Shown: positions 15,138 through 24,216, numbered from the stretch's first letter. The stretch: DNA of 64,000 nucleotides from JAAZNO01 sp964508025 (GCA_964508025.1 CAZDSF010000006.1:22600-86599); one strand, 5' to 3'. Numbers and translations are program-made. The notes: generated by a model not told the origin, from the letters alone.

Positions 15138-18100
15138 TTACAGCGCCCACCACAAACGTCCGGGCGCCGGCGCTCCAGCGGTGCTCTGGATGAGCGGGCG
15201 CAACAGCATCCGCCAGCGATAGACGCGCGCGGTGAGCTCGTAGGCGGGCAGCACGCCCGGCCCACAGGCTTCGGAGCCGACGCCCGCCTGCGCCGCGTCG
15301 AGGTTGAGCGTGATCTCCTCGCGGCGGGGCAGCTCGAAGGTGTGCGCGGCGGCGGCGAGGTCGTGCGCGGTGAGGTGCTGCGCGCTGACGTTGAGCAGCG
15401 GGGCGGGTGCGCCATCGGCAAACGGATGGACGGTCGCCAGCAGGCCGGCGCCAGCAGCGTTGGTGAGCGCGACCCACCGGACATCGGTCTTGTTGCCGTG
15501 CTCTTGCGGGTGGATGTAGGGGATGTATTCCGCGTCCACGGTGCTGTGATACCGTCCCAGCCGCGCGCCGGTCTTGCGATCGGGGTAGCTTTCATGGGGG
15601 CCGCGGCCCAGCCAGGTGTACTGCTCGTAGCCGCCGGGGACGGTGAGGCGCAGGCCCACGCGCGGCAGCGGAGGCAGCCCCTCGGCGAGCGTCACGGTCT
15701 GCTCCACGAGCATGTCGCCGTTGCCCAGCACCAGGATCTCCGCGAGGCCCGCAGCTACGGGCGCCCCTTCGGGCGGCGCGAGCTCCGTTTCGATGCGGAT
15801 GCGGATCACCTGCGGGGCGAGCTTTTCCACGCGCAGGTCTCTGGCGCGCTGCTCCAGCCGATCCAGCCCGGCGGCGCTCCACAGGCCCGCCATGCGCTTG
15901 AGGTCGTTATCCGTGGGGGCGCGCCAGAGGTTGAGCAGCAGGCCGCTCGCAACCGGGCGCTTGTGGTGCGTCCAGGTGCGCAGCGCGCCGGAGGCGCGGT
16001 CGAAGACGAGCATGGCATTGGCGTTGTAGACCATGATGCTGCCGGCGGAATCCTCGAATGCGACTTGCGGCAGGCTCTCGACCGATTGGGCGCTTACGGG
16101 CGCGTGGAAAGGCAGAGGGAATTGCTCCCAGGCAATCTCGTGCCCGGCTTGCGCCCAGGCGGTGTTGCGGGCCAGAATGGCGCGCACGGTGAGCCACACT
16201 TCGGCGCCGGGTTTGGGCGTGAAAGGTTTGAGCGGGATCGTGATCTCTCGTGCGCCGCCGGCAGGAATTTCGAGCGGGGGCAGCACGCCGGATTGTATGA
16301 TCTCGCCATCGGCTTCTACAGCCCAGATGAAGTGGAGGTCATCGGCGGCGGTGAAGGCGCGCCGGTTGTGGATGCGCAGCACACCCGCCGCCGCGTTCAC
16401 CGCCTCGAAAGCGATGGGGGCGTAGACGCGCTTCACCTCCCACAGCGAGGGATGCGGCTCGCGGTCGGGATCTACGACGCCGTTGAGGCAGAACGCGCCG
16501 TCGTTGGGTTCGTCGCCAAAGTCGCCGCCGTAGGCAAACCAGGGTTCGCCCGTCTCCGTGACCTGGCGGAGACCCTGATCCACCCAATCCCAGATGAAGC
16601 CGCCCTGCAGGCGGGGATAGCGCGCGATGGCGTCCCAATATTCGCGCAAGCCGCCGGGACTGTTGCCCATGGCGTGAGCGTACTCGCACATCACGATGGG
16701 GCGCGTCTCCGTGGCGTCTTGGGCCATGGCGATGATTTGGTCAACTGAAGGATACATCGGCGCGAGCAGATCCACTTCGGGGGCGTTATCCGCCGGGTGA
16801 TAGTGTACCAGCCGTGTGGGATCGTGCGCGTGGATCCAATTTGCGGCGGCGATGAAGTTGGGGCCGTAGCCCGATTCGTTCCCCAGCGACCAGATAAGGA
16901 TGCTGGGATGGTTTTTGTCGCGGGCGACCATGCGCGTCACCCGTTCCATGAACGCGGTTTCCCATTCGGGGTCGCGCGCCAGCCGATCCCATACGCCGTG
17001 CGATTCGATGTTGGCTTCGTCAATCAGGTAGATGCCCAGCTCGTCGCAGAGCTCGTACCAGCGGGGATGGTTGGGGTAGTGCGAGGTGCGCACGGCGTTG
17101 ATGTTGTGCCGCTTCATCAGGTGCAGGTCCTGGAGCATCGAGTCTTCGGTGATGGTGTGCCCGGTGTCGGGGTCGTGCTCGTGGCGGTTGACGCCGCGAA
17201 AGACCACAGGGCGCCCGTTGACGCAGATCTGGCCGTCAATGACCTCGACTTTGCGGAAGCCGACACGGCTGCGCTCGACTTGCGTCACCTGCCCGGCGGC
17301 GTCTTTGAGCGTGATGAGTAGGGTGTAGAGATAGGGCGTCTCATCGGACCACTTGGCGGGGTTGGCGACGGGCGTTTCGAGCGTCACGGCGGCTTCGGCG
17401 CCGGCCGCTGCGGCGAAGGGGGCTTCGGCGTTGGCAATGACCTGCTCGGCTGCATCGAGCAGGGTGAGGGCGATGCTGCCGCTTGTGGCTTGGGCGCTGT
17501 GGCTCTGGATCAGTGTCTCGACGCGCAGCACGGCGTCGCGGTAGGCGGCGTCGAGGAGCGTCTGCACGGTGTAGTCCCACAGGTGGGTGGGGGGCGCGGC
17601 CCAGAGCGTCACATCGCGGAAGATGCCACTCAAGCGCCAGAAATCCTGATCCTCCAGATAGCTGCCGTCCGACCAGCGATAGACGGCGACGGCGAGGACG
17701 TTTTCGCCGGGTTGGAGCCGGGCGGTGATGTCGAATTCGGCGGGCAGGCGGCTATCCTGGCTGTAGCCCAGCGGCGCGCCGTTGAGCCACACGTGAAAGG
17801 CCGAGTCCACGCCTTCGAAGCGCAGGAAGATGCGCTGGCCCTCCCAGGCTTGGGGAACGGCGAAGCGCAGGCGGTAGCAGCCGGTGGGGTTATCCTCACG
17901 GGGCACGGTGAGGGGGCGCGCGTAGGCTTCGGGGGGCGCCTGGAGTTCCAGCATGGAGCGGCGCCAGTCGAAGCTTTCATACATGCGCACCATCGCCGCC
18001 ATGAGTTCGGGATCAACGGGGAAGGGGTACTGCACGTTGGTGTAGATGGGGCGGTCATAGCCCTGAAGCTGCCAGTTGCCCGGCACGGCGATGGCATCCC

Positions 18101-18320
18101 AGGCTGCGTCATCGAAATCAGGAGCCGCGAAGCCCTCGGGAACTGCCAGGGGATTGGGGAACAGCGCCAAACGCCAGCGGCCATTGAGTACCAGCGTTGC
18201 CGGAGCGACGCCTTCGATAGCGGCGCGCTCGGAGGTAAAGGGGTTCAAGGGGACATGGGCCGGCGCTTTGTTGCGCCCGACGATGCGCGGGTCGTTCCAA
18301 TCGTACAGGATTGGGTTCAT
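15138..18320 (-). CDS. lacZ: Beta-galactosidase, glycoside hydrolase family 2
   Basis: 1060 aa from the ATG at 18320 with GAGAGG upstream; length equals long LacZ enzymes. N-terminal jelly-roll begins with WNDPRIVGRNKAPAHVPLNPF. The TIM barrel carries NRHEHDPDTGH, the acid/base Glu in SLGNESGYGP (about residue 481) and the nucleophile Glu in VMCEYAHAMGNS (about 545). A C-terminal beta-galactosidase small-chain domain includes WLGRGPHESYPDRKTGARLG. There is no signal peptide, so it is cytoplasmic and hydrolyses lactose-type galactosides taken up by transport. It heads a run with xylB. Confidence 0.96.
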   Translation of the reverse strand: MNPILYDWNDPRIVGRNKAPAHVPLNPFTSERAAIEGVAPATLVLNGRWRLALFPNPLAVPEGFAAPDFDDAAWDAIAVPGNWQLQGYDRPIYTNVQYPFPVDPELMAAMVRMYESFDWRRSMLELQAPPEAYARPLTVPREDNPTGCYRLRFAVPQAWEGQRIFLRFEGVDSAFHVWLNGAPLGYSQDSRLPAEFDITARLQPGENVLAVAVYRWSDGSYLEDQDFWRLSGIFRDVTLWAAPPTHLWDYTVQTLLDAAYRDAVLRVETLIQSHSAQATSGSIALTLLDAAEQVIANAEAPFAAAAGAEAAVTLETPVANPAKWSDETPYLYTLLITLKDAAGQVTQVERSRVGFRKVEVIDGQICVNGRPVVFRGVNRHEHDPDTGHTITEDSMLQDLHLMKRHNINAVRTSHYPNHPRWYELCDELGIYLIDEANIESHGVWDRLARDPEWETAFMERVTRMVARDKNHPSILIWSLGNESGYGPNFIAAANWIHAHDPTRLVHYHPADNAPEVDLLAPMYPSVDQIIAMAQDATETRPIVMCEYAHAMGNSPGGLREYWDAIARYPRLQGGFIWDWVDQGLRQVTETGEPWFAYGGDFGDEPNDGAFCLNGVVDPDREPHPSLWEVKRVYAPIAFEAVNAAAGVLRIHNRRAFTAADDLHFIWAVEADGEIIQSGVLPPLEIPAGGAREITIPLKPFTPKPGAEVWLTVRAILARNTAWAQAGHEIAWEQFPLPFHAPVSAQSVESLPQVAFEDSAGSIMVYNANAMLVFDRASGALRTWTHHKRPVASGLLLNLWRAPTDNDLKRMAGLWSAAGLDRLEQRARDLRVEKLAPQVIRIRIETELAPPEGAPVAAGLAEILVLGNGDMLVEQTVTLAEGLPPLPRVGLRLTVPGGYEQYTWLGRGPHESYPDRKTGARLGRYHSTVDAEYIPYIHPQEHGNKTDVRWVALTNAAGAGLLATVHPFADGAPAPLLNVSAQHLTAHDLAAAAHTFELPRREEITLNLDAAQAGVGSEACGPGVLPAYELTARVYRWRMLLRPLIQSTAGAPAPGRLWWAL

Positions 18321-18348
18321 GGTGTCGCCTCTCGCAATGGGATTGTTG

Positions 18349-18374
18349 GCGCGACGCCTGAGCGGGCGTCGCGC
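18349..18374 (-). promoter_or_regulatory. Inverted repeat in the lacZ leader (possible operator)
   Basis: GCGCGACGCC (18349-18358), six bases, GGCGTCGCGC (18365-18374): a perfect 10-bp inverted repeat just after the predicted start of transcription. It could be a repressor operator or a leader hairpin. Confidence 0.5.
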
Positions 18375-18385
18375 TTCAACTGCTT

Positions 18386-18413
18386 ACTATGCCCGCGATT
18401 GTGGAAAAGTCAA
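18386..18413 (-). promoter_or_regulatory. lacZ promoter
   Basis: On the minus strand: TTGACT (18413-18408), 16-bp spacer, CATAGT (18391-18386). It lies about 65 bp before the lacZ start codon. Confidence 0.55.
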
Positions 18414-18463
18414 CCCGGCGGCGTAGGGAGCGCGCAGCGTTTGGCGCCATGCGTGGGGGAAAA

Positions 18464-18494
18464 GTATCGAGGGCGGCAGCGCCGCCCTCGATAC
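18464..18494 (-). terminator. Rho-independent terminator after the lipoprotein gene
   Basis: GTATCGAGGGCGGC, loop AGC, then its complement, a 14-bp stem. On the minus strand it is followed by TTTT (18463-18460). It lies just past the stop of the lipoprotein gene. Confidence 0.8.
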
Positions 18495-18515
18495 CCCTGA
18501 CCATTGCGAGGCTGA

Positions 18516-19349
18516 TCAGGGGGTTGCGGCGCCATAGTCGAGTTTGAACCGGTAGCCCCAGGTTTCAGCGTCGGTTGCTTCCTCGAGGTCTGGTCGAAAA
18601 CCGCTGAGTTCGAGAATCGAAGGGTAGGTTCCTGATTCAAAATGACGCGCCTGGATTGGAAAAGCGAGTTCTAAATTCTGCTTTTGGTTAGGGGCGAGGC
18701 GGCGTTGGCTTATGGAGGCGCAATCTAATGTGATCGTCGTTTGGCCCACATACAGGGCGGCGCAGGGATCCTCTGCCGACGCTCCCCAGATCACGGGTTG
18801 TGATGTGGCATTTTCCAGGGTGATGAGAAAGACACTTCCCGACACATGCTGTAATAGCAACCCCGGCGCTGCCGTGACGCCGGCGTGGATTTGGGGTTGG
18901 TTTCTGATTTCCAGCGCGTCAAGCAGTCCACCAGCATACCGCCATTGACCTTCCTGATACCAGAGCACATCGCTGGTTTCGTACACTTCCGGGGCCTGTC
19001 CGGTTTGGGTAACGGTCACATTGACAATCACACGGGTTTCATTGTGGCTGAGACTGTTGCGAATGGTGTAGTCGGTCAGCCGCCAACCACGTTCATCCAT
19101 ACTTGCCCACATCTGCTCGGCATCCATGGGGGTGGGGTTACGGGCGTGTTGGGCGAGTAACGCTGCTGCGGCGGCATAATCGCGTGTTTGCAACGCTGTG
19201 TAATATTGGTGCAGCACCTGCTCTGCGGGATGTGCCTCTGGCGTAGGGCTGGGCCTGATCATCGTACAGCTGACGAGCAGCAAGCTCAATGCCACAAGGC
19301 AGTGTAGTTTCCTCTTCGTACTTATATCGCGATATCGAGTAGACTTCAT
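18516..19349 (-). CDS. Lipoprotein of unknown function with NTF2-like region
   Basis: 277 aa from the ATG at 19349, with GGAGG 7 nt upstream. The N-terminus is basic, then VALSLLLVSC, a lipobox with the lipidated Cys near residue 24. Next comes EQVLHQYYTALQTRDYAAAAALL, the usual first helices of NTF2-like (SnoaL-type) domains, followed by beta strands (RVIVNVTVTQTG, YETSDVLWYQEGQWRYAGG). The second half is a beta-rich domain without an assigned family. It should be anchored outside the cytoplasmic membrane. The start overlaps the stop of a 52-codon frame (ATGA). Confidence 0.75.
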   Translation of the reverse strand: MKSTRYRDISTKRKLHCLVALSLLLVSCTMIRPSPTPEAHPAEQVLHQYYTALQTRDYAAAAALLAQHARNPTPMDAEQMWASMDERGWRLTDYTIRNSLSHNETRVIVNVTVTQTGQAPEVYETSDVLWYQEGQWRYAGGLLDALEIRNQPQIHAGVTAAPGLLLQHVSGSVFLITLENATSQPVIWGASAEDPCAALYVGQTTITLDCASISQRRLAPNQKQNLELAFPIQARHFESGTYPSILELSGFRPDLEEATDAETWGYRFKLDYGAATP

Positions 19350-19504
19350 AGTTTGCCTCCTATAAACCTTTGGGTTGACTCTTCTGGGGAGGGACTGTAG
19401 TTGGATTTCCTGAACAGTGTGGATGATGACCAGAGGATTTTGTGGCACGTAATTGTCAATATTTTTATCTTCACAGGTCTGCTCTTCTCACTCAAGTGTT
19501 TCAT
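19346..19504 (-). CDS. Possible 52-aa coupled small protein
   Basis: An ATG at 19504 has an excellent ribosome binding site (GGAGGTGG, 5-6 nt upstream). Its frame of 52 codons begins MKHLSEKSRPVKIKILTI and ends RFIGGKL. The TGA overlaps the ATG of the lipoprotein by 4 nt (ATGA), the standard pattern of translational coupling. Composition is basic and Ser/Thr-rich without a membrane helix. It may be a real small protein or a leader peptide that sets lipoprotein translation. No family is recognised. Confidence 0.4.
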   Translation of the reverse strand: MKHLSEKSRPVKIKILTITCHKILWSSSTLFRKSNYSPSPEESTQRFIGGKL

Positions 19505-19570
19505 AGTCCACCTCCGTATTGCGTATATGGAATGGTCATACACCGACTTTCTGGTGATACTTCCATCCTA

Positions 19571-20302
19571 TCACAATGCGGATGATCTTGTCAATCCTGG
19601 AAATCCACCATTTTTTCCTGGTGGATTTCCACCAGCGGGACTGTCGCGCTCGACCAGCCGATGTTTCCAGAGCCAGACGGCGACCTCGAGGCGCGTGGCG
19701 AGGCCCAATTTGCGGAGGATGTTGCTCACGTGGGTCTCCACGGTGTGCTCACGGATCTCTAGCGCCTCAGCGATCTGGGGGTTGCCTTCGCCAGCAGCGA
19801 TTCGCTGCGCGACCGCCTGCTCACGTTGGGTGAGGCTTCTCCAGCGCGAGCCTACGTTCCGGTCCCAGGCTGCCGCGCGGGCCGCTTGCTCCTCGGTGAA
19901 AAGGGTCTCACCCCGAGCTGCGCGACGGATCGCTTCGACGAGTTGCTGGGGCGTGTGTTCTTTGGTGAGGTAGCCTGCCGCCCCCGCCTCGATGGCCTGC
20001 GCCAGGTAGACTTCCCAGTCATGGGCGGTGAAAATCAGCACCAGCGTTGCAGGATAATGGGCGCCTACCCACTGGGTGATTGCGAGAGGCGCCGCGTTGG
20101 GCATGATGAGGTCAAGCAGCAGCATGTCTGGACACAGTGCGGTCACCTGCTGCTCGATGGCGGCGCCGTCCTCGACGATTCCCACCACTTCGATATCCGG
20201 CGCGGCTGCCAGGATGGCGCAGAGACTCTGATGCGTGGCAGGATGTTTCTCCGCGATCAGGACGCGGATCGGCGGAAGTCCATTTGTCGGCTCGTCTTTC
20301 AT
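19571..20302 (-). CDS. NarL/LuxR-type response regulator with atypical receiver
   Basis: 243 aa from the ATG at 20302 (GGAG 7 nt upstream). The receiver begins IRVLIAEKHPATHQ, so the usual acidic pair is Glu-Lys instead of Asp-Asp. The phosphoacceptor position is present in MLLLDLIMP, as are the Thr in IFTAHD and the Lys in YLTKEH. A GerE/LuxR helix-turn-helix follows (LTQREQAVAQRIA to HVSNILRKLGL, about 155-210). A 25-residue Gly/Pro-rich tail ends the protein and its DNA forms a hairpin (19601-19628). It stands alone, without an adjacent kinase. Confidence 0.85.
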   Translation of the reverse strand: MKDEPTNGLPPIRVLIAEKHPATHQSLCAILAAAPDIEVVGIVEDGAAIEQQVTALCPDMLLLDLIMPNAAPLAITQWVGAHYPATLVLIFTAHDWEVYLAQAIEAGAAGYLTKEHTPQQLVEAIRRAARGETLFTEEQAARAAAWDRNVGSRWRSLTQREQAVAQRIAAGEGNPQIAEALEIREHTVETHVSNILRKLGLATRLEVAVWLWKHRLVERDSPAGGNPPGKNGGFPGLTRSSAL

Positions 20303-20564
20303 TTCTTACTCCGTGTCCATGGGTAGGATGTTGCAAAGGCGAGTCTCAAATTCTGTACCGATATTTTCACCATTTTAACAGATCTCGTCTATTTCTATAG
20401 TGATTTCTGTTACGGGGGCGTTTTGCTTTTCGTCGAACTCGCGGATAATGCTATCGTCATGGCGTTGCCGGAGGCGCGGGATTACTGAGCATACTCACTG
20501 TGCTCTCTGCGCCTCGGCGGCTAGAAGGGGTGTTTGCCTCAAAGCGCGTGTTCAGGAGCTGCAA
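20303..20564. other. Intergenic region between divergent genes
   Basis: 262 bp between the response regulator and the 93-aa gene. It is AT-rich near 20340-20400, where a promoter for the minus-strand gene is likely but no clear pair of boxes stands out. CTCTCTGCGCCTCGGCGGC (about 20501-20519) is a word of the kind repeated between genes in this window. Confidence 0.4.
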
Positions 20565-20846
20565 ATGGCATCAGAATTCAATATTCACATCCCTTTTCTG
20601 GGCCGAGAGGGGGAAGGGCCGATTGTGGTCGAGTTCATCGAGGCGGTGCGTTACGTCAGCCTGACCTTGATTCCCACCACGCCCTACGCTCTGCAAGTCT
20701 TTCGGGAGACGGAGGAGAATGTGACCACCTACCGCGATATGCGCGTGATGGCGGAGTTCCGCGCTGACCGGGCGGACATCCATCGGATTGCCTTTGGTCA
20801 CGCGCTGCCGTTGATTGCCATCGAAGCGCTCGCCTTCGAGCGTTAG
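20565..20846 (+). CDS. Hypothetical protein (93 aa)
   Basis: 93 aa from the ATG at 20565, with GGAG 7-8 nt upstream; an in-frame upstream extension has no ribosome binding site. The product starts MASEFNIHIPFLGREGEG and ends LPLIAIEALAFER. It looks like a compact alpha/beta protein without a membrane segment, Cys cluster or recognised motif. A strong hairpin terminator follows at 20864-20896. Function is unknown. Confidence 0.6.
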   Translation: MASEFNIHIPFLGREGEGPIVVEFIEAVRYVSLTLIPTTPYALQVFRETEENVTTYRDMRVMAEFRADRADIHRIAFGHALPLIAIEALAFER

Positions 20847-20863
20847 CCATTCTGGGAAACGCG

Positions 20864-20896
20864 CGCCACGGGCGCAGCGTCGCTGCGCCCGTGGCG
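20864..20896. terminator. Bidirectional hairpin between convergent genes
   Basis: CGCCACGGGCGCAGCG (20864-20879) pairs perfectly with CGCTGCGCCCGTGGCG (20881-20896). It separates the 93-aa gene from the convergent DUF4013 gene; the flanking T-runs are short. Confidence 0.7.
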
Positions 20897-20920
20897 TGTT
20901 ATGGCATCCGAATGAGAATG

Positions 20921-21592
20921 CTATGGCGCGTAGTTCAGCGCGGGGGCCATCCGCGCCTGGCGATAGGCTTGCCCGTAGAGATGCCCTATCACCGGGAAGT
21001 AGATTGCCATGGTGAAGATGATACCGATGCCGCAAGCCAGCGATCCCACCAGCGAGGCCAGCAACGACGCCACGATCGTGCCCACAAAAGCCATGAGCCA
21101 GGGCCCAATGGCGACTCTAAAGAGCCGCAAAATCTCTGAGAACTGGAAGGCGGCGCCAAAAGAGTCCTCCACCGCTACATGGGTATACACTGTCTGCATC
21201 AACAGCCCCAGGAAGATGGCGTAGATGACGATTAGCCCGCCGCAGCACAGGGAGGAGATGAGTGCAAAACCCGCGATCGCGTCCTCTTCGATGTTGACCA
21301 TCGCGCCGGCAGCCGGGATGATGACCATAGGTAGGGCGAAAATCCAGGCGGGGAGGCTGTAGACGATGCCGGCAACTGTGACCTGAAACCCGCGTTTGAG
21401 AAAGGTCCCAAAGTCCATTTCCGGCAACTCCCTGTATTCATCCAACGCCACGCGCCGGCTCACTTCCAGCCCCCATCCCAGCAGATAGAACTGTCCCACA
21501 ACGGGGATCAGGCCGATCAAGGCATTGATGAGCACCTTCTTGAGCCAATCCGGGTCCTGAAATACAAACGTCAACGCCAAACCGATGTCCAT
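20921..21592 (-). CDS. DUF4013 integral membrane protein
   Basis: 223 aa from the ATG at 21592, with GGAG 6 nt upstream. It begins MDIGLALTFVFQDPDWLKK, the standard DUF4013 opening. About five to six membrane helices follow, including VLINALIGLIPVVGQFYLLG, a helix around PMVIIPAAGAMV, a CCGGLIVIYAIFLGLL helix and a Gly/Ala-rich final helix. The domain is widespread in archaea and Chloroflexota, and its function is unknown. It stands alone. Confidence 0.8.
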   Translation of the reverse strand: MDIGLALTFVFQDPDWLKKVLINALIGLIPVVGQFYLLGWGLEVSRRVALDEYRELPEMDFGTFLKRGFQVTVAGIVYSLPAWIFALPMVIIPAAGAMVNIEEDAIAGFALISSLCCGGLIVIYAIFLGLLMQTVYTHVAVEDSFGAAFQFSEILRLFRVAIGPWLMAFVGTIVASLLASLVGSLACGIGIIFTMAIYFPVIGHLYGQAYRQARMAPALNYAP

Positions 21593-21682
21593 GATGACTC
21601 CTTTCTGAGGATGAGATAGTACGTCTTTATTGTAGCATCAAGCCGCAAAGCTGCCAACGCACCCTTTGCCTGGGCGCGCAAT

Positions 21683-22258
21683 TCAGGATTCGCCAATGAT
21701 GAGTTCTCCTAGTGCGCGTTTGGGCACATGATGGATCCCTTGAGCGTCGCGCCAGTAGCGGATGTCGCCATCTTCGCCCACCGGATCAATGACCACGGTC
21801 TCTTTGGGGCGCCCCAACGCCAGCACGAGCAGGATTTCGAGGTGTTCCGGCAGTGCGAGCTCGGCGCGCAGCGTCTCGCGGTCAATGGCGCCGAGGATAC
21901 AGCCGCCGAAGCCCGCTTCCACTGCGCCCAACAAGATGCTCTGCGCCGCGATGCCCGGATCTACGCCCGCGTTGGCGGAGATGCGCGTATCTCCCAGGAT
22001 GATGATATACGCTGCGGGGCGTTCACCTTCCACCGGGCCGCCCCATTCCGGGAGATAGCCCGCCCAACGCAAGCAGGGAAAGATGCGCGCGTTGCGTTCT
22101 GGCGTGGATGAGAGCACGAACTTGAGCGGCTGGCGGTTTGCCGCGGAGGCCGAAAGCCGCGCCAGCTCTACCCACGCTCGCAGGTGTTCCAGCGTGATCG
22201 GGACATTCTGATGGAAACGCCGATAACTACGGTTTTGTTGGATCAGACTCTTCAACAT
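21683..22258 (-). CDS. Nitroreductase-family FMN protein
   Basis: 191 aa from the ATG at 22258, with AGAGGTG upstream. It starts MLKSLIQQNRSYRRFHQNVPI; the Arg-Ser-x-Arg-x-Phe stretch binds FMN phosphate. SASAANRQPLKFVL is the second flavin segment, DPGIAAQSILLGAVEAGFGGC the dimer helix, and LALGRPKE the C-terminal FMN contact. Such enzymes reduce nitro groups, quinones or flavins with NAD(P)H. The physiological substrate is not predictable. It lies 86 nt downstream of the sensor kinase on the same strand. Confidence 0.87.
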   Translation of the reverse strand: MLKSLIQQNRSYRRFHQNVPITLEHLRAWVELARLSASAANRQPLKFVLSSTPERNARIFPCLRWAGYLPEWGGPVEGERPAAYIIILGDTRISANAGVDPGIAAQSILLGAVEAGFGGCILGAIDRETLRAELALPEHLEILLVLALGRPKETVVIDPVGEDGDIRYWRDAQGIHHVPKRALGELIIGES

Positions 22259-22344
22259 GGTATCACCTCTGTACGTTGAATGTGGAGCCTACCCGTCACT
22301 AACCCAGATGGCCGCTGTGAAGCGATGCTCGCGGCGGCGCGGGG

Positions 22345-24216
22345 CTATAGGGTCGGCAACCAGACTGTGAATGTGGCCCCTTGACCGGCGGCGCTGACCA
22401 GCGTAATCTGTCCGCCGTGCAGATCTATGATCTCTTTACAGATGGAAAGCCCCAATCCCGTGCCCGCCGCCGAATTGTTCTGCGCCGCGTTGCCGCGATA
22501 GAAGCGTTCGAACAGGTGCGTTTGTTCTTCGGCGGTGATCCCAGGACCGGTATCTGAGACGCTGAAGACCACCCATCTGTGCCCGGTTTGCTCTCGTGTG
22601 CCGGTGCTCAACACTACAGTTCCACCCGGCGGCGTGTAGTTCATGGCATTGGTCAATAGATTGGTGGCTACTTGCTCGATCAGATTGGCGTCGGCGGAAA
22701 CTTCCGGCAAGTCTGTCGCCGTCTCTACGATCAGGTGCAGATTGTGTTCAGCGAAGAGCCGTTGCCGATCTGTGACCAGCGTTTCTAGCAGCGCGTTGAG
22801 ATTGAGCGGCTGGCGTTGGACTTTGACTTTCCGCAAATCCAGACGCGAAATGGTCAGAATGTTTTCGATGAGGACTTGCAGCCGTGAAGTTTCGCGGGAA
22901 AGGCTTTCCAGATAATGCCTGTGCTGCTCTGGACATTGCGCTTGCAGCAGTTCGAGAAAGACCCGAATGCTGGTCAATGGGGTGCGCAGCTCATGGCTCA
23001 CGTTAGAAATGAATTCCGATTTGGCTTCATTGGCGGCTTGGGCTTGTTTGAGCGCCTGGTTCAAGGCTTCGGTGCGTTGCGCCACCAGCGATTCCAATCT
23101 TTCGGTATATTTCCACAATTCGTGTTTGAGGTTGACGGCTTCAATCGCCTGTCCCGCGGCCGAGGCGGCGCTCTGGATCAGCTCCAGGTCGGCTTCGGTA
23201 TAGGCGCGCGGTTCCAACGCATCCAATCCCAGGGTGCTGAGCAACTGCCCGCGCACGATGATGGGAACCAATAGCAGGCTCACCGTGCCGCGGCGTTGGG
23301 CTTCGTCATGGCTCGGCGCAACGCGCGGATCTGTTTGTGCATCGGCGATATACAACGGTTGCTTGGTTGCCAGCAGCTGTTCGGCGGCTTCCTGGCGCAT
23401 GGGGATGTGCGCCCCTAACGCGCTTGGACGTCCGGGCGTCAGGTATTCGGCCACCACTACGGCGACGTCGCGCTCTGGGCGTAACAATGTTGCCGCGGCC
23501 TGCGGCAGGTCGAACGCCTGCGCCAGAGCGGTGCATAGGATGCGCAGAATTTCCACGGGATCAGCCGAACTGACGGCGGCGCTGATGACGGTATTCAGGA
23601 CGATCAAATCCCGATTATGTCGGCGGAGCAGTTCTTCGGCGCGGCGGCGCTCGGTAATATCCCGCGCGATGACCAGGGCGCTCGTCATCACGCCATCCTG
23701 GATGACCGGCGCGGAGTTCACTTCGATGGGGACGCGGTTTCTGTCTTTGTCGAAGAATTCGAGCTCGTAGCGAAAAATATCGCGAATTTCGGCGGCGCGC
23801 ATGGCGTCTCGTTCCCGTACCAGTTCGACATACTCCGGGCACACAAAATCAAAGAGCGATCTGCCGATGATTTCCTCGGCTGTGAAGCCCACAAAACGCA
23901 GGCCGGCGGGGTTGAGATAGAGGATCTCATCATCCCGTCCATGAAGCAGGATGATGTCTTGCGCCGTCTCTGCCAGCAGGCGGTAGCGCGCCTCGCTTTC
24001 GCGCAACGCTGCTTCGACGCGCCGCCGCTCGTTGATCTCAGCTGTCAGCGTGTGGGTGTGCCGGCGAACCTGGCGGCGCAGCACGAGATAGCCACCGACG
24101 AGCAACAACAGGCCCGCGATACTCAATCCCAGCAGCCACCGCGCCCATAGCGGCAGTAGCGGCGTGTGGAATGCAGTCGCCATTAGCAGCAACAGTTCAG
24201 AATATTGCCGATTCAT
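22345..24216 (-). CDS. Membrane sensor histidine kinase (PAS-GAF-HisKA-HATPase)
   Basis: 623 aa from the ATG at 24216, with AGGAGGG directly upstream; a longer frame to 24411 lacks such a site. One membrane helix (LLGLSIAGLLLLVGGYLVL, about 27-46) is followed by a coiled-coil, a PAS domain (about 70-200), a GAF domain (about 225-380), HisKA with the phosphorylatable His in SNVSHELRTPLTS (about 406) and HATPase (N box VATNLLTNAMNY, G boxes DTGPGI and GTGLGL). It is a classical membrane-tethered kinase. It is divergent from a PhoB-like regulator gene 313 bp away, but that protein lacks a receiver, so partnership is unclear. Confidence 0.92.
   Translation of the reverse strand: MNRQYSELLLLMATAFHTPLLPLWARWLLGLSIAGLLLLVGGYLVLRRQVRRHTHTLTAEINERRRVEAALRESEARYRLLAETAQDIILLHGRDDEILYLNPAGLRFVGFTAEEIIGRSLFDFVCPEYVELVRERDAMRAAEIRDIFRYELEFFDKDRNRVPIEVNSAPVIQDGVMTSALVIARDITERRRAEELLRRHNRDLIVLNTVISAAVSSADPVEILRILCTALAQAFDLPQAAATLLRPERDVAVVVAEYLTPGRPSALGAHIPMRQEAAEQLLATKQPLYIADAQTDPRVAPSHDEAQRRGTVSLLLVPIIVRGQLLSTLGLDALEPRAYTEADLELIQSAASAAGQAIEAVNLKHELWKYTERLESLVAQRTEALNQALKQAQAANEAKSEFISNVSHELRTPLTSIRVFLELLQAQCPEQHRHYLESLSRETSRLQVLIENILTISRLDLRKVKVQRQPLNLNALLETLVTDRQRLFAEHNLHLIVETATDLPEVSADANLIEQVATNLLTNAMNYTPPGGTVVLSTGTREQTGHRWVVFSVSDTGPGITAEEQTHLFERFYRGNAAQNNSAAGTGLGLSICKEIIDLHGGQITLVSAAGQGATFTVWLPTL

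Noticed and set aside
14646..16748. A 700-codon plus-strand open frame opposite the beta-galactosidase and xylulokinase genes
   Set aside because: It is antisense to two clear families, has no domain, and arises from high GC with few stops.
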